This document shows, in pieces, positions 1 through 10,463 of a stretch of DNA of 64,000 nt. The notes beneath the pieces were generated by a model, which was given only the letters and a program-made list of their open reading frames with translations, searched no databases and was not told where the DNA came from. Both the position numbers and the translations under genes were made by a program. This DNA is from Nemophila menziesii (taxonomy: Eukaryota; Streptophyta; Magnoliopsida; Boraginales; Hydrophyllaceae): positions 20,203,730 through 20,267,729 of the forward strand of contig JARWIR010000001.1 in the NCBI GenBank assembly GCA_029959085.1. The letters are read 5' to 3'. Within the stretch, counting starts at the first letter, position 1. Every line of letters starts with the position of its first letter.

Positions 1-200
1 ATTATCTTCCCCTTTGTATTCACTTATTCCTAGGGATAGTAACCGGGTGGATGATTGGGTTGTCAAACAGGAACTACTTAATATTTGTTTGGTAATTGGG
101 ATACCTGTATCCCTCCCCATTTGGCTACTAATTTACGTTCTGATGTCTAGCCCTTAGGGGTAGGCTAAACTTTGTAACCGTTTCCTTATTATCTAATATA
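1..200 (+). pseudogene. 3' tail of a LINE RNase H domain (truncated by the window start)
   Basis: The translation of this stretch aligns by eye with the C-terminus of the LINE RNase H domain near 58650-58787: a DDWVVKQ-like segment matches AADWVAKQ, and FGNWDTCIPPHLA matches FGNWDVCIPPQLA. The 3' untranslated motif GTAACCGTTTC also follows both stop codons. A 2-base insertion near position 92 shifts the frame between the two conserved blocks, and a stop lies at 148-150. This is a dead 3' fragment of the same LINE family, seen only in part. No function is expected. Confidence 0.75.
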
Positions 201-458
201 TTAAAGAGGGAAATGAAAGAAAACAAGATAAAAGAAAGATCATGCAAGCAATGAGCCAACATAAAGAACCGCACGACTTTTTGCAATCTCAGTCTTTCGA
301 CTTCCTCATCCATATGAGGACCGTTTTTTTTTGTTCTGGCTTGTAGCTTGATAAAGGGCGGAGGGAAGGATAGCTGGAAATTTAATTCCACTTAGAATTT
401 GAAGGAAAAAATTATCAGTATCTAATGAACCGAACGCTTCAGTCGTGGAATAAAGTAA
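201..458. other. Non-coding flank after the LINE tail
   Basis: Purine-rich sequence around 200-240 may be a degenerate LINE poly(A) tail. Nothing else recognisable is seen. Confidence 0.4.
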
Positions 459-614
459 CTGCTGGACCAATGTGTTTGTGCCAAATCAAAAGGCAATGAC
501 AATTGTCTCAGGAGCAATCCCTTTCATGATTTGTCTCTACGTCGCCGTCTAATCAATGAGCGTAGATTAATAGATATGGCTTTTGTGCCTGTCAATCTGT
601 ATCCCATTCTTCAG
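459..614 (+). other. Exon-like open stretch, unidentified
   Basis: An open frame of about 52 codons runs from just after a stop codon to a CAG|GTATAA splice-donor-like junction at 614/615. It encodes a normal-looking mixture of residues (for example LRSNPFHDLSLRRRLINER) and is far less AT-rich than its surroundings. There is no ATG. I do not recognise the family. It could be a captured or relic exon, or chance. Confidence 0.3.
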
Positions 615-663
615 GTATAATTTTCTTTGATCACAGATCTACGATGTAACTTGTTTACTACTT

Positions 664-794
664 TTCGAGTGAGAGAGGTTCCAAAGAATCTCTCGAACGG
701 GTTCTAGCTATGGGCCTTAGCGGCGCGGCTGATCTTTAATTGGTGGATTCAGATTTCGAGTGAGAGAGGTTCCCAAGAATCTCTCGAACGGGTT
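664..794. repeat. Two copies of a 40-bp hairpin-containing repeat
   Basis: A unit beginning TTCGAGTGAGAGAGGTTC and ending GAATCTCTCGAACGGG occurs at 664-703 and again at 755-794 with one difference. Each unit has imperfect inverted arms (CGAGTGAGAG against CTCTCG). The spacer is GC-rich (GGCGCGGC). Origin unknown. Confidence 0.7.
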
Positions 795-1660
795 TGAATA
801 AAAAAAAATTAAAAGTATTTTTTAAATAAAATTAGAATATTTATAAAAAAATTTAATTTTTTTCAAAATTAAATTAAATTTAGAATTATATTAGATGGTA
901 TTTTTAAAAGCATGTGGTATACTTCTTCTAAAAGTGCCCATTTGAAAGTATTTTTTTTTTTTTTAAAAACTTAAGAAAACTTCTAAATATTTAAAATGTT
1001 TTAAACGCTAAAAAATATTTTTAATAAAATCAACAAATATATGTTTTTTAAAAAACTATTTAAAATAATTCTAATTCAATATTAGTTTTAATAATTTTAT
1101 AAATATTTTAATTTTATTTTAATTTTTTTTTTATTTTAAAAAAAATTTCAAACCTACTCATAAAGGTGTAGAAGCATTTTAAATAATTTTCCATAAGCAT
1201 TGCCCAAACAGACCCTTAGATAATATCAAATAAAATAATTTTCTCAAACAACTTATATATAAAATAAAATAAAAAGTTATAAAACATAATCATTATTTAA
1301 GTTTAATTTAGGTGAAAGATTTTTTGAAGTTGGGCTATTTTTTATATTAACATGAATTGAATTATTATTGTATATTATAATTTATTTTATGCATATTGAA
1401 CTAATTAATTTTCAAACTTTTCAAAGTTAATTTTTCATTTAAATAAATAGTTATTAGTGTAAAGAGTCCAAAATACACAATAATTCATCTCTATTATTTT
1501 ATTTTTTTATTTTCTCAAAAAATCCATATTTTTTCTACTATATCATTTCTATCCCTACATTTGAATAAATAAATTAAATATATTTTTATATATTATTTAG
1601 TATAAAATAAATAAATTAATTAAAATATATTATTAAATACAAAAAAAAAAGATAAAATAA
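795..1660. other. AT-rich non-coding DNA
   Basis: Long A/T runs and very low GC. No open frame, RNA gene or repeat boundary is visible. Confidence 0.7.
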
Positions 1661-1663
1661 ACA

Positions 1664-2112
1664 TTGAACAACAATGAAACATAAAACCTAAAACTCATCT
1701 CTTCACACTCGTATTCATTGGAACGAAGAACATAATAGAAATATCCACCAAGTTGTTCCTGCACAAGAGAATCGCCGCCACTTGAAAACCATTCTCTACC
1801 ATCATCAACGGGGCTTGCCTACGCCATCAACAATCGAAGAACCCAAATTAAGGTAAAAAACCACCGCCACTCAAGGACTATTCTCCTGTACAAGAGAACC
1901 GCCGTCACTTGGGGAAGATGAGTGTTAAGACATAATTTTTATGTTTTTTGTTCCAATGAGTGCGGGTGTGAAAGAGATGAGTTTTAGGTTTTATGTTTCA
2001 TTGTTTTTCAACGTTTTACTTTTACCTTTTTTTTTTGTTTTTGTTCCAATGAATGCAAGTATGAAAGAGATGAGTTTTATGTTTTATGTTTCATTGTTTT
2101 TCAACATTTACT
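1664..2112. repeat. Inverted repeat with one arm duplicated
   Basis: The segment 1664-1735 is the reverse complement of 1941-2010. The right arm is repeated again at 2037-2110; all copies share the CAATGAAACATAAAAC core or its complement. The spacer has its own direct repeat (CAAGAGAATCGCCGCCACTT at about 1764 and a variant at about 1891). This may be a foldback element or small transposon end. No target duplication was found. The short open frame over the right arms is a by-product. Confidence 0.6.
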
Positions 2113-2690
2113 TTATTTTTAGTTTTGAAAATTTTCAACCTTTTTGGTTGTATACTTTGTTTTCTTTATCTTAAATTTATAATTTTATTTTAAAAGATTT
2201 TAATGTGAAAATTTGAAAGGTACAGTCAATCCACTATTATGTAATATCACTCTATTGTTTTTGTACTATCAACCCGCTACTTTTGCGCTGTCAACCCAAG
2301 GTTTTTGTGGTGTCACCCACTATTTTTGCACTGTCAACCGTTACGTTTTATTCATTTTTCTGTCCCCTGATTTCTAATTGTTTTTTTTTTGTTTTTATGC
2401 GCATGCAGGTTTGACGATCCAAGAAAGTGATTTAATTATTTGTTATAAAATAGAAAGTATTATGAAAATATTGTAACTATAGATATATTTTGGTTTTACA
2501 ATTTTATAATGTTGGAATATTTTAATTATATATTGTTTAGTTATAAAAAGTAAATATTCTCTTATGGAATGCTTTGGTTGAAAAAAATTATCTTGGATAT
2601 TTGTTTCTGTTGGACTTTTTTGACCAAATTTTAGAATAAGCCAACTATTATGTTAAAAGGAAAAAATAGAGTACAAGGCATACTACGTAC
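2113..2690. other. Non-coding DNA with a short repeated phrase
   Basis: Around 2230-2345 the phrases CACTATT, CTGTCAACC and TTTTTGCRCTGTCAACC recur several times. Otherwise AT-rich with no coding evidence. Confidence 0.5.
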
Positions 2691-2699
2691 AAAAGAAAC

Positions 2700-3600
2700 A
2701 AGTCTTGACTTTTTTTTAAATATGACTTAATGTAGAAGCCACACCCTCAAAAGTTAGCTTGTGCCTCGCTCTTCAAATAAAGTCGAGCATTGCCACAAAT
2801 GCAATATGTATCGCTTTTTTCTCCAAGTTGTTTCCACTCTCATATTTTTGAGCCATTTTAGGGAGCTCGATATGGTTCTCATATCCCTCGTAATGCCTAT
2901 CCATCTATGAACATCCCTCCAAATCTTCGTGAATACTCACACTAAAAAATAAGGGCTTATTAAACTCAAAATCATCACCATACATGTGACAAATCGGGTT
3001 CAACTCCATGTAAACCAATATGTCTTTACTCCGAAGCTTGCCTTGCATAAACATCAAAAGATCATCACATGTTAGGGGGTTAAAACTTGGTCCCATATAA
3101 TGTTCTCGTAAGGCATAGGTAGATCTCAGACGCATAATATATCATATGGGATTCGATAGAGCTCATAATACTCTTCACATGTCCTAAGGCTCAACATAGT
3201 AATCCACGGCCAATATTTTGACTCAATAGCCCATTCAGTTGTTAAATCGGGCCTAGTTGATTGGATCAAGCGCTGTAGAACTTTTCTGCGAGTGACACTA
3301 AGGTGCACCACACACCTCATTCTCCGTCCCACTAATCTTGAATCACATGTGGGCTTCACTAGTCAACACCCTTCCACTTGATGTGATAAGGATGCATATC
3401 ATCATTATTAAACAAAAGTGAAGTCATTTCCCCATTACTAATATAATTAATAATATTAGTAGTAGTATGGGGATTATATTCAATATTTGACAACACACTT
3501 GGTGAAAAACTTAGACAAACTTTTTTACCCTCCTCGACTCCAAGGGAAGTCTTAGTATTGAATTTAAATTCTAATTTTCCTTCATCAAAGGCGAGTATGT
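2700..3600 (-). pseudogene. Unidentified, decayed minus-strand coding remnant
   Basis: Minus-strand open pieces at 3126-3359 and 2905-3135 are consecutive, and coding-like sequence continues on both sides (about 3360-3590 and 2700-2900), broken by stops and frameshifts. Phrases such as TEWAIESKYWPWITML, DLLMFMQGKLRSKDI and MELNPICHMYGDDFEF look like a real globular protein. I do not recognise it as LINE, LTR or DNA transposase. It abuts a LINE fragment whose recognisable homology stops near 3640. An inserted gene fragment or an endogenised non-retroviral sequence is possible, but nothing in the sequence proves either. Confidence 0.45.
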
Positions 3601-3609
3601 TTTAACCAC

Positions 3610-4832
3610 ATTCCGATCCCGAATAATATACTTCAGAATCACCATGGACCCATTTAATCCAGAACGAGTCCTACTCAGCCACAGTTCTCCATAACACTTC
3701 ATGTGCAAGGCTTGTATCAAGCACCCAAATCTTTCAATTAACCCGCTTTACATCTTAGTGGTAAATATTTTATGCCATTTTATTTAGGGAAACTTGCCAC
3801 CCTCATAGAACCTTTGATAAGTACTTTAAAATTGATCCCTAATCGCAACCGAGACTGGAAATTTAGACAATCAAAAGCAAACAACCCCTAGTAACACTGA
3901 TCTTATGAGCTCCAAATGACATGTAAACAAAAATGTCAAAGAACTACACCATTTAATATAGCCTTACAATTTATCTATAAGGGGTTTATAATCATTATAT
4001 TTCAAGACTGGGGCACTAAGCACAAACCTGAGGTAACAAAATGGAATTTCTCCCTTTGTAAGTTGCTATATCTCCAAAATATCCTAAAAAGTCTTCTCTT
4101 TTATCCCTACATAGTAGCTATTATACTAGAGAACAGTTAAATTAAAACCCAAACACTTTTCAAAACTATTCAAACACTCAATAAGATTCTTGACAGGCCT
4201 AGAATGTCTATTTTCCAAGAGCATTAACTCATCGACAAAAGATGAAGGTGTAATATTGAGTTTTGGACATCTTGGATGCTAGTCAAACGCTATATCTATT
4301 TCATTTCTCAAGATTCTAAAGAAGTAATCAAGACATAAAGTAAAGAGATAAGGTGAGATTGAGTCCCCTTATCACAATATTATCCTCCCTTGATATACCC
4401 ATGGATTTCTCAACTTATGGCCACCGAGTAAGATGGTGTTGTTTCACAAGTCATAATCCACTTGATCTACCTAGCTGAAAAGCTAAGTCCCTTAAGGATC
4501 TCTTAGAGGAAATCCCACTAAAACAATTTGTAAACTTTACAAAGATCTATCTTTATCGTATATCATGGTGATTTAATTTTTTTATTATATCCCCTTTAAT
4601 ATCTCTTGCATCAAATATATGTTACGTAGATGAGTTTCTCGGAAACAAACATACTTTGCACTTTATCGACTAACCCATCCAAAATCGGTTTTATCCCAAA
4701 AAATTGATCATCGTAATTCCATTATAAATGACAGTACAACAAGATATTGGTCGATAGTCATCCACCTTAAAAGGTTTGTCTATTTTGGGGATAAGATCAA
4801 TAATGGTATTGTACCATTCTTAGGGACAGCTC
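3610..4832 (-). pseudogene. LINE reverse transcriptase, palm to C-terminal part (decayed)
   Basis: Reading the minus strand from 4832 downward gives, in order: an IDLIPKIDKPFKVDDYRPISCC block (RT domain, about 4700-4815), a degraded FVDELMLL at the position of the catalytic F/Y-ADD motif (about 4200), KPLIDKL..GYI (about 4000), LELIRSVLLGVVCFWLSKFPVSVAIRDQF-like sequence (about 3850-3910) and SFWIKWVHG (about 3643-3672). These are standard successive blocks of plant L1-type LINE RT and its downstream region. Many stops and frameshifts are present, so it is dead. It continues the minus-strand LINE piece at 13200-16060 with almost no overlap (see findings). Confidence 0.8.
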
Positions 4833-4837
4833 CCTCC

Positions 4838-5565
4838 AAGTGTACGAGTCGTACCAAGTAGTAAAATTAAGTATATTTGTATCGTTCTTCGTAGGAACCA
4901 TGGAGTTGATTATTATGTTTGTAAGTAGTATATGGAATGGTAGTCATGACAAAAATGTAAATGAAATAGATTATATTTGGTTTTGGGGAGTTTTGTAATT
5001 TAAACAACTATGAGGACTAAAATGAAAATAGATGAAATTCAAGAAAATACAATATGAAAATAGAGAAAGGACTAAAGTGAAAATATGAATATAATATATA
5101 AAAAGTTAGCTCAAGAAAGGCTTTCAGTCCTTGCTAGACATGAGTAAGTATTTCTTGTTTTAATAGCAAATATGACTTTTTCACGTTAGCCAGGATTCAA
5201 CTATACACCTAAATCTCTTTCAAGTAGATTAGGGCTACTTTTAGACTATAGGAACATCTATCAAGGGACCCTGCAAAATACCTAGAACAGTAAACTCTAA
5301 CCCTATTGACTATGTAACTAGTCTAAACCTATCGGTTCAAAGACAAACATCAAACGAATATAAACTAGTTCCCCAATCTGACCCCCTTCCGGATGTAGTA
5401 TATTTATATGATAACCATGAACTTAGCTAGAGTAATAGGTTCAAAAATTCATACAAGTTTATATTCAATGGAACCGTATCAAATTCATTAAAAATTCAAT
5501 CCTGAATTACATGAAAACGGTAAATATGGTGGGCTTCAAGACATGATATAAAAAATACACTCCTG
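4838..5565 (+). repeat. LTR-derived non-coding repeat, copy 1
   Basis: Begins with AAGTGTACGAGTCGTACC and contains a GACTTTTTCACGTTAGCC...GATTCAACTA block and CGACCC/GACCCCCTTCCGGATG. The same order of blocks recurs in copies 2 and 3, at roughly 80% identity by eye. The AGTGTACGRGTCGTACCAAG phrase is familiar from non-autonomous plant LTR-retrotransposon internal regions (recalled, not searched). No coding capacity. Confidence 0.6.
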
Positions 5566-5570
5566 GGAGC

Positions 5571-6300
5571 ACTCCTTCCAAGTGTACGAGTCGTCCCAAG
5601 TAATATTGTAAATATTTCTAATCATTCACCACATGGACGATGAGGTTAACTTTTTGTGTTTTATACTACGAGCGGGGTTTGAGTTGCAAAAACTGAAAGT
5701 ACAATATTGATTTTATTTTGGTTTTCAATGAGTGAATAATAAGAAGGGATAAAAATGCAAAATATCAAAGTTCAAATAATAATATATAGATGAAAAACTA
5801 AAATCAAATGAGATGGAAGATAATAGATGAGAGTATCTTGAGTTTTGCTATTACCCAATAGTTATATTTAGATGTTCAAGACATAAGGATGAATTAGTCT
5901 TTTCACGTTTACTGAGATTCTACAATCACACTAAATCCCTCCCGTGTAGATAGGAGATCCCTTTCGACTCTAGTTAACTCTCTCAAGTGACCCACAAAGT
6001 TGTCTAGTGATTAAGGACTTACCCTTTGTGACTATCTGGTTAGTCAAGACCTCTCGGTTCACTAACAAACACCAAATATCTACTTACCAATTCCGTATTC
6101 CGACCCCCTTTCTAGACGATAGTCAAAATACTAACCCAACTCAATACTTGATCACAAGGTAAGGACTGGAAATTAACACAAATATATATTAAACGTAATA
6201 ACAATTCATTTCAACACAATTATCCCAAAATGCAAGAGTACATCAAATTAATCATCTATGCTTCATACATTAAGAAATACTCAAGCTATGGGGATTTTAG
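5571..6300 (+). repeat. LTR-derived non-coding repeat, copy 2
   Basis: Same block order as copy 1: AAGTGTACGAGTCGTCCCAAG, then TTTTCACGTTTACTGAGATTC, then GACCCCCTTTC, in the same orientation and directly after it. More diverged than copies 1 and 3. No coding capacity. Confidence 0.55.
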
Positions 6301-6539
6301 TTCATAATTAAAAAGATAAATACAAGGTTCATACTGGTCATATTTAATACAAGAATGAAAAGATAGAGAAAATTTCACTAATAATGAGATGAAAATGATG
6401 ATATAAAGATAGAATTGTGATGAACCCTTGTTCTTCTTCTCAAGTTTGAGAGCATGCACCAACCTAAGGACATGTAGAGAGAGAAAAAAAAGTAAAAACA
6501 AACAACTACGACTTCAAATACAAAATAAGACACAAATTA

Positions 6540-6971
6540 ACTATATAGTTGCTAGACAATGGCGCCAAGAACTTGGTATCCCCGAAGCGTGATGTGAAAA
6601 CCACACTTGAGGATGACTTCTCGCAAGTGTACAAGTCGTACCAAGTAGTAAAAGTAAGTATATTTTCCACATGTACTATGGATTTAATAACTGTGTTTGT
6701 AAGGGTTATTTGGAATGGTAGTTGTGACAATATAAATACAAAAGATTATATTCGGTTTTGAGGACTTTTGTAAATTAAGTAACTATGAGGGCCAAAATTG
6801 AAATAGATGAATTTCAAGAAAATATAATATTTTAAAATGGAGAAATGATTAAAGTGAAATTATGAATATCATATATGAGAAGTTAGCTCAAGAAATTCTT
6901 TCAATCCCAACAAGACATGACTTAAATGTTTCTTGTTTTAAGGAGGAGTTTGACTTTTTCACAGTAGCCAT
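6540..6971 (+). repeat. LTR-derived non-coding repeat, copy 3, left part
   Basis: Starts with ATGGCGCCAAGAACTTGG, then GCAAGTGTACAAGTCGTACC, and follows copy 1 closely up to GACTTTTTCACAGTAGCCA at 6971, where homology stops abruptly. It resumes at about 12157 with GATTCAACTATCCACC, so copy 3 has been interrupted by about 5.2 kb of inserted DNA. Confidence 0.65.
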
Positions 6972-7484
6972 GTGATGTATCTATTTATGTGATAGATTAA
7001 TCTAGTCACAGTACATGATTTTAGGGGTATTTAGGACTTAGTTGAGGGGTTTTCCCCATTATTTGATGTTTCACATTGTCTTGTCTAGTTTCGATGTTTA
7101 GCTACTTTTAGAGCTTTAGTGTGTAATTTGTTTGATAAGTGTGCATCTCTTATGTAATTAGATGTTAGTATACTCCGAGATGATGATAAAAAGTCAAGAT
7201 ACCACTTTGTCATGGCGTAAAAGGATGATTCGACCACTTTTAGAAAGTGAAAGCATGTGTCAGCCATATTTAGAAAGTGGCTTGTTCGAGTTACCACGCA
7301 AAATTGATGAAGATTATGGAGGAAACCTTTGACGTCTTGATATTAATTGGAGCTAGGATAGTGTAGGAAGTTACGGTTTATGATTCGGAGTTGAATTGCG
7401 AAAGCTATTAAATTTTCCGTTGTCGTGGTTTGAACCAGTCAACCCATTCATTAAAACCTTTTTAGTGGATTTAGGTTAGCTATA
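6972..7484 (+). mobile_element. Left half of an interrupted LTR-like repeat
   Basis: Sequence from TGTGATGTATC onward is foreign to the repeat it interrupts. It is itself cut at 7484/11059 by the chromovirus, with TATA present on both sides of that insertion. The right half (11059-12156) carries a TATA box and an LTR-like 3' end, so together they may form a solo LTR of about 1.6 kb. The exact 3' terminus is not resolved. Confidence 0.5.
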
Positions 7485-8079
7485 TGAGACGGTCCGCGCG
7501 TTCGGAGGTTAAGGATATCAATACGGCTCGACAGGACCCACTCGGCACTATGGGAATGCTCGGAAGGCTCGGAATACCAGGCGGGACCCGCGCGAACCAT
7601 CTCGGCACTTTCCGGAATATTCTAGATAATAATAGAATATATTAGAATATTATAGATGGTAGTAGAATAATAAAGATTGTAATAGATTATTCTAGAATCT
7701 AGTAGAGAGGAAGAGAAGGTAGGAAGTAAGTAGAATCTTCTAGATAATGGGCTTGGGCTTGATGGGCTTAGAGGCCTTCTAGACCCTTCCATAAGAGTAG
7801 TATAAATAGAGGTGCCATCCTCATTTGTAACCATCCAAGAAAATCTTCTCTAAAGCAATACAAAGCTCTTTCTCTCAAACTCTCTCTTATATTGTCTCTT
7901 GTTCTCTTTAGTGCTCAAGTGTGCTCAAGAGTAGTGCCTAAGTGTTCCAAGGGTTGTAGCAACTAAGTAGTGGGAATTGTGGTCTTGTAGGCTGATCTCA
8001 AGCAAGGCGTTGGGGACTTGATTGGGAGCCGCACGGAGTGTACGAGATTTCTAGGTGGTGAAACTCTACGCACGTGACA
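7485..8079 (+). repeat. 5' LTR of the chromovirus
   Basis: 595 bp, TGAGACGG to CACGTGACA. It contains the TATA box at 7801 and is followed directly by the primer-binding site. Confidence 0.95.
7801..7808 (+). promoter_or_regulatory. TATA box of the 5' LTR
   Basis: TATAAATA followed by AGAGG in the U3/R part of the LTR. The matching box in the 3' LTR is at 10780. It would drive the genomic RNA of the element. Confidence 0.75.
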
Positions 8080-8081
8080 AG

Positions 8082-8093
8082 TGGTATCAGAGC
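8082..8093 (+). promoter_or_regulatory. Primer-binding site (initiator tRNA-Met type)
   Basis: TGGTATCAGAGC lies 2 bases after the 5' LTR. This is the usual plant LTR-retrotransposon sequence complementary to the 3' end of initiator methionine tRNA. Confidence 0.95.
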
Positions 8094-8112
8094 TCGGTTG
8101 CGACAAGGAACA

Positions 8113-9909
8113 ATGGCAGGTGAAGGTAGCAAGCAAGTTGACAATGTGGATGCGGGAAAGAAGAAGGAGACGAGGAATCAATCTCGTCATGCTTCAAGGG
8201 ATGAGTTCGTGTGTTTAGAGCAACGTTTGCAAAGGTTTGAGGAAGGTTTCCAAGAGATGGCCCAATTGGTGGATGATGTAACCGATAGGGTAAGCGAGTT
8301 GGACAAGGAACGCTTGGGGGAGCGCTTGTCGAATCTTGAGGAGAAGGAGGAAATTCTCAAGAAGGATGTGCAAGACACCATCGATGCGCGATCGAGGGAT
8401 TTGCACCAGTTGATGGTCGAAATGGAGGCTAGGATGGAGGCCAAGATGGAGACCAAGTGTATGGCTATGGTGGATGGGGTCAAAGCCGAGTTGGAAGCGG
8501 TGAAGACTGAGTTGGCCATCTACAAAGCTGCTGTGGGAAATGCTATGACGGTTGGCGCAACCCCGTCTATGGCAAGAATCGAGGTACCTAGACCCAAGTT
8601 CTTCAATGGGGCTAGGAACGCTAAGGAGTTGGAGAACTTCTTATGGGGCTTGGAGCAATATTTTGCGGCTTCGAACATTGGTGATGATGCTTCAAAGGTA
8701 CGCATTGCTCCGTTATATTTGAATGATGTTGCTATGTTATGGTGGAGACGTCGTACGGCCGATATGGAGAAAGGCCTATGCACGATAGCAACTTGGGAAG
8801 ATTTCAAGAAGGAAATCAAGAAACAGTTCTACCCGGAAAACGTGATCTATGAGGCAAGAGCAAGGCTTCGAAGGTTGAATCACGAAGGAACCATCCGCAA
8901 CTATGTCAAAGAGTTCCAAGAGCTTATGTTGGAGATTCCAAGTTTATCAGAGGCCGAGGCGTTATTCTCGTTCTTAGATGGGTTGCAATCTTGGGCCAAA
9001 CAAGAATTGCAAAGACGTGGGGTAGAAGACGTGGCTTCAGCCATAGCAGCGGCTGAAAGTCTTGTGGATTACGGAAGGAGAGGTAGGGACCAATCCTTTC
9101 ACAAGAACCAAGATCATGAAGCGAGGAGGGATAACTCTGGGAAAAGTGGGGGAGTAACCAACAAAGGTACGTTTGATGCTAGTTCTTCTAACCCATCTTT
9201 TCCTAAGGCTAACCAACAAGGTGGAGGCAAGTTCGGAGGAGACAAACCGAACAACTTTCAATGTTGGGTGTGCGGAAGCGATAAACACAGGTCATTCCAA
9301 TGTCCACAAAGAAGCAAGTTGGCTAGCTTACTCGCTCAAGTCAAGGATCCTCAAGAACAAGAGGAAGAAGAAGAGAATGAAGTCCAAATGAGTTCAATGC
9401 GTTTTCTCAATGCGGTAAAGGCAACCGTGGAGACCACATCGAAGGTGAGACGAGGTGGATCGATGAACGTAGAGTTGAACATTGGACGAGGTACTTACAA
9501 GGCGTTGTTGGACACGGGAGCTACCAACAACTTCATAAAGGATAGTGTTGCAGACAAGTTAGGCTTGAGGGTGACCAAGAGCAAAGGGATGATCAAGGCG
9601 GCGAACTCGAAGGCCATACCTATCGTTGGTGTTGCGGAGGGAGTCAAGACCAAGATTGGAGGATGGGCCGGTGTAGTGGATTACACAGTAGTACCGTTGG
9701 ATGATCATGACGTGGTGTTGGGAATGGAGTGGCTCCAAGAAGTCGATGCGTATCTCCTACCTCGTCGGGGAACCTTGTTGCTCATGAAGGAAGAGACCCC
9801 TTGTCCTATACCGGTGATTCTAGAGAGGAAATCAACGACCTTGTCAACACTTCAAGGAGGAGGAAGAAATCCGTTTTTGTGCCTTGAAGAAAGTAGAAGG
9901 TCCGGTTGA
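8113..9909 (+). CDS. Gag-protease polyprotein of the chromovirus
   Basis: From the ATG at 8113 (the open frame extends upstream only through a GTG inside the LTR end) the protein is 598 residues. An N-terminal coiled-coil-like region (about 30-130) is followed by a retrotransposon Gag domain (about 165-290), a CCHC zinc knuckle at C384-C387-H392-C397 that binds element RNA, an acidic linker, and a retropepsin-like aspartic protease with the catalytic DTGA at D467 and the VVLGMEWL strand near 535-545. It assembles the particle and processes itself. The frame then runs into a stop at 9907, while the pol remnant continues in another frame from about 9851. It appears intact and could supply Gag. 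Confidence 0.9.
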   Translation: MAGEGSKQVDNVDAGKKKETRNQSRHASRDEFVCLEQRLQRFEEGFQEMAQLVDDVTDRVSELDKERLGERLSNLEEKEEILKKDVQDTIDARSRDLHQLMVEMEARMEAKMETKCMAMVDGVKAELEAVKTELAIYKAAVGNAMTVGATPSMARIEVPRPKFFNGARNAKELENFLWGLEQYFAASNIGDDASKVRIAPLYLNDVAMLWWRRRTADMEKGLCTIATWEDFKKEIKKQFYPENVIYEARARLRRLNHEGTIRNYVKEFQELMLEIPSLSEAEALFSFLDGLQSWAKQELQRRGVEDVASAIAAAESLVDYGRRGRDQSFHKNQDHEARRDNSGKSGGVTNKGTFDASSSNPSFPKANQQGGGKFGGDKPNNFQCWVCGSDKHRSFQCPQRSKLASLLAQVKDPQEQEEEEENEVQMSSMRFLNAVKATVETTSKVRRGGSMNVELNIGRGTYKALLDTGATNNFIKDSVADKLGLRVTKSKGMIKAANSKAIPIVGVAEGVKTKIGGWAGVVDYTVVPLDDHDVVLGMEWLQEVDAYLLPRRGTLLLMKEETPCPIPVILERKSTTLSTLQGGGRNPFLCLEESRRSG

Positions 9910-10335
9910 GGAGGACCAAGATGTTCTTGAAGAGGTCGAGGACGAGATACCGAAGGAAATCCCAAAGGCGGTGTCACCAAAAGAGGTAGGTGCGAAGCCA
10001 AGAGGTCCCTTGGAAGACCAAATACGCGAAGGGTTAAAGCATGATCCATTAGCAAAGGAGTTGCTCGGTTATGCGACGGAGGGAAAGGCCCATTGGTTTG
10101 GTGTAAGGGACGGCTTACTCGTCACTGGGAATGGACGTGTGTTCGTACCAGAATGGGAAGACCTAAGGCAGAAGATCGTGAAGAAGTATCACGAAGAGAG
10201 GCATTCGGGGATACATCGCACGGTGGAATCAGTATCGAGCAAATACTATTGGCCGAAGATGCGATATGAAGTAAAGAGGTATGGGAAGACTTGTCTTGTT
10301 TGCATACACCAACCAAGCCAAGTAGTGAACAAAGT
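9851..10335 (+). pseudogene. Pol remnant: protease-RT linker fused to integrase zinc-binding domain
   Basis: In the frame after gag-protease, residues such as EEEEIRFCALKKVEG and VEDEIPKEIPKAVSPKEV match the Ty3 linker just before reverse transcriptase. The next residues (GLKHDPLAKELL..., DGLLVTGNGRVFVPEW) belong to the region just before integrase. RT and RNase H have therefore been deleted at about 9990. The integrase H2C2 zinc-binding motif is intact (H..H near 10190-10204, CLVC near 10300), but the DDE catalytic core is gone. Confidence 0.85.
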
Positions 10336-10347
10336 GGAATGGAGTCC

Positions 10348-10452
10348 TTGGTCAAGTGGAGGGGCGCACAAAGTCAAGGGACTTGCCGAAGGACCAAAGA
10401 CTCATGGCGGAAATTCAAGGAGCGAAGGCATCGGGGACGATGCCCGGTTTAA
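10348..10452 (+). pseudogene. Chromodomain remnant, C-terminus of integrase
   Basis: In a third frame, LVKWRGAQSQGTCRRTKDSW followed by RKFKER matches the C-terminal half of a chromodomain (LVKWKG...TWE...L..F). The stop TAA at 10450 overlaps the start of the polypurine tract, as in many chromoviruses. This places the element in the chromovirus branch of Ty3/gypsy. A second deletion removed the integrase core and most of the C-terminus and left this piece out of frame with the zinc-binding part. Confidence 0.75.
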
Positions 10453-10463
10453 GTGGGGGAGAA
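10451..10463 (+). promoter_or_regulatory. Polypurine tract
   Basis: AAGTGGGGGAGAA lies directly before the 3' LTR, the standard position of the plus-strand primer. Confidence 0.9.

Noticed and set aside
7622..7834. Identical 70-residue open frames in both LTRs (also 10601-10813)
   Set aside because: They overlap the LTR promoter on the opposite strand and are identical only because the LTRs are.
8074..8112. Upstream extension of gag through GTG at 8074
   Set aside because: It starts inside the LTR end and crosses the primer-binding site; the ATG at 8113 is the proper start.
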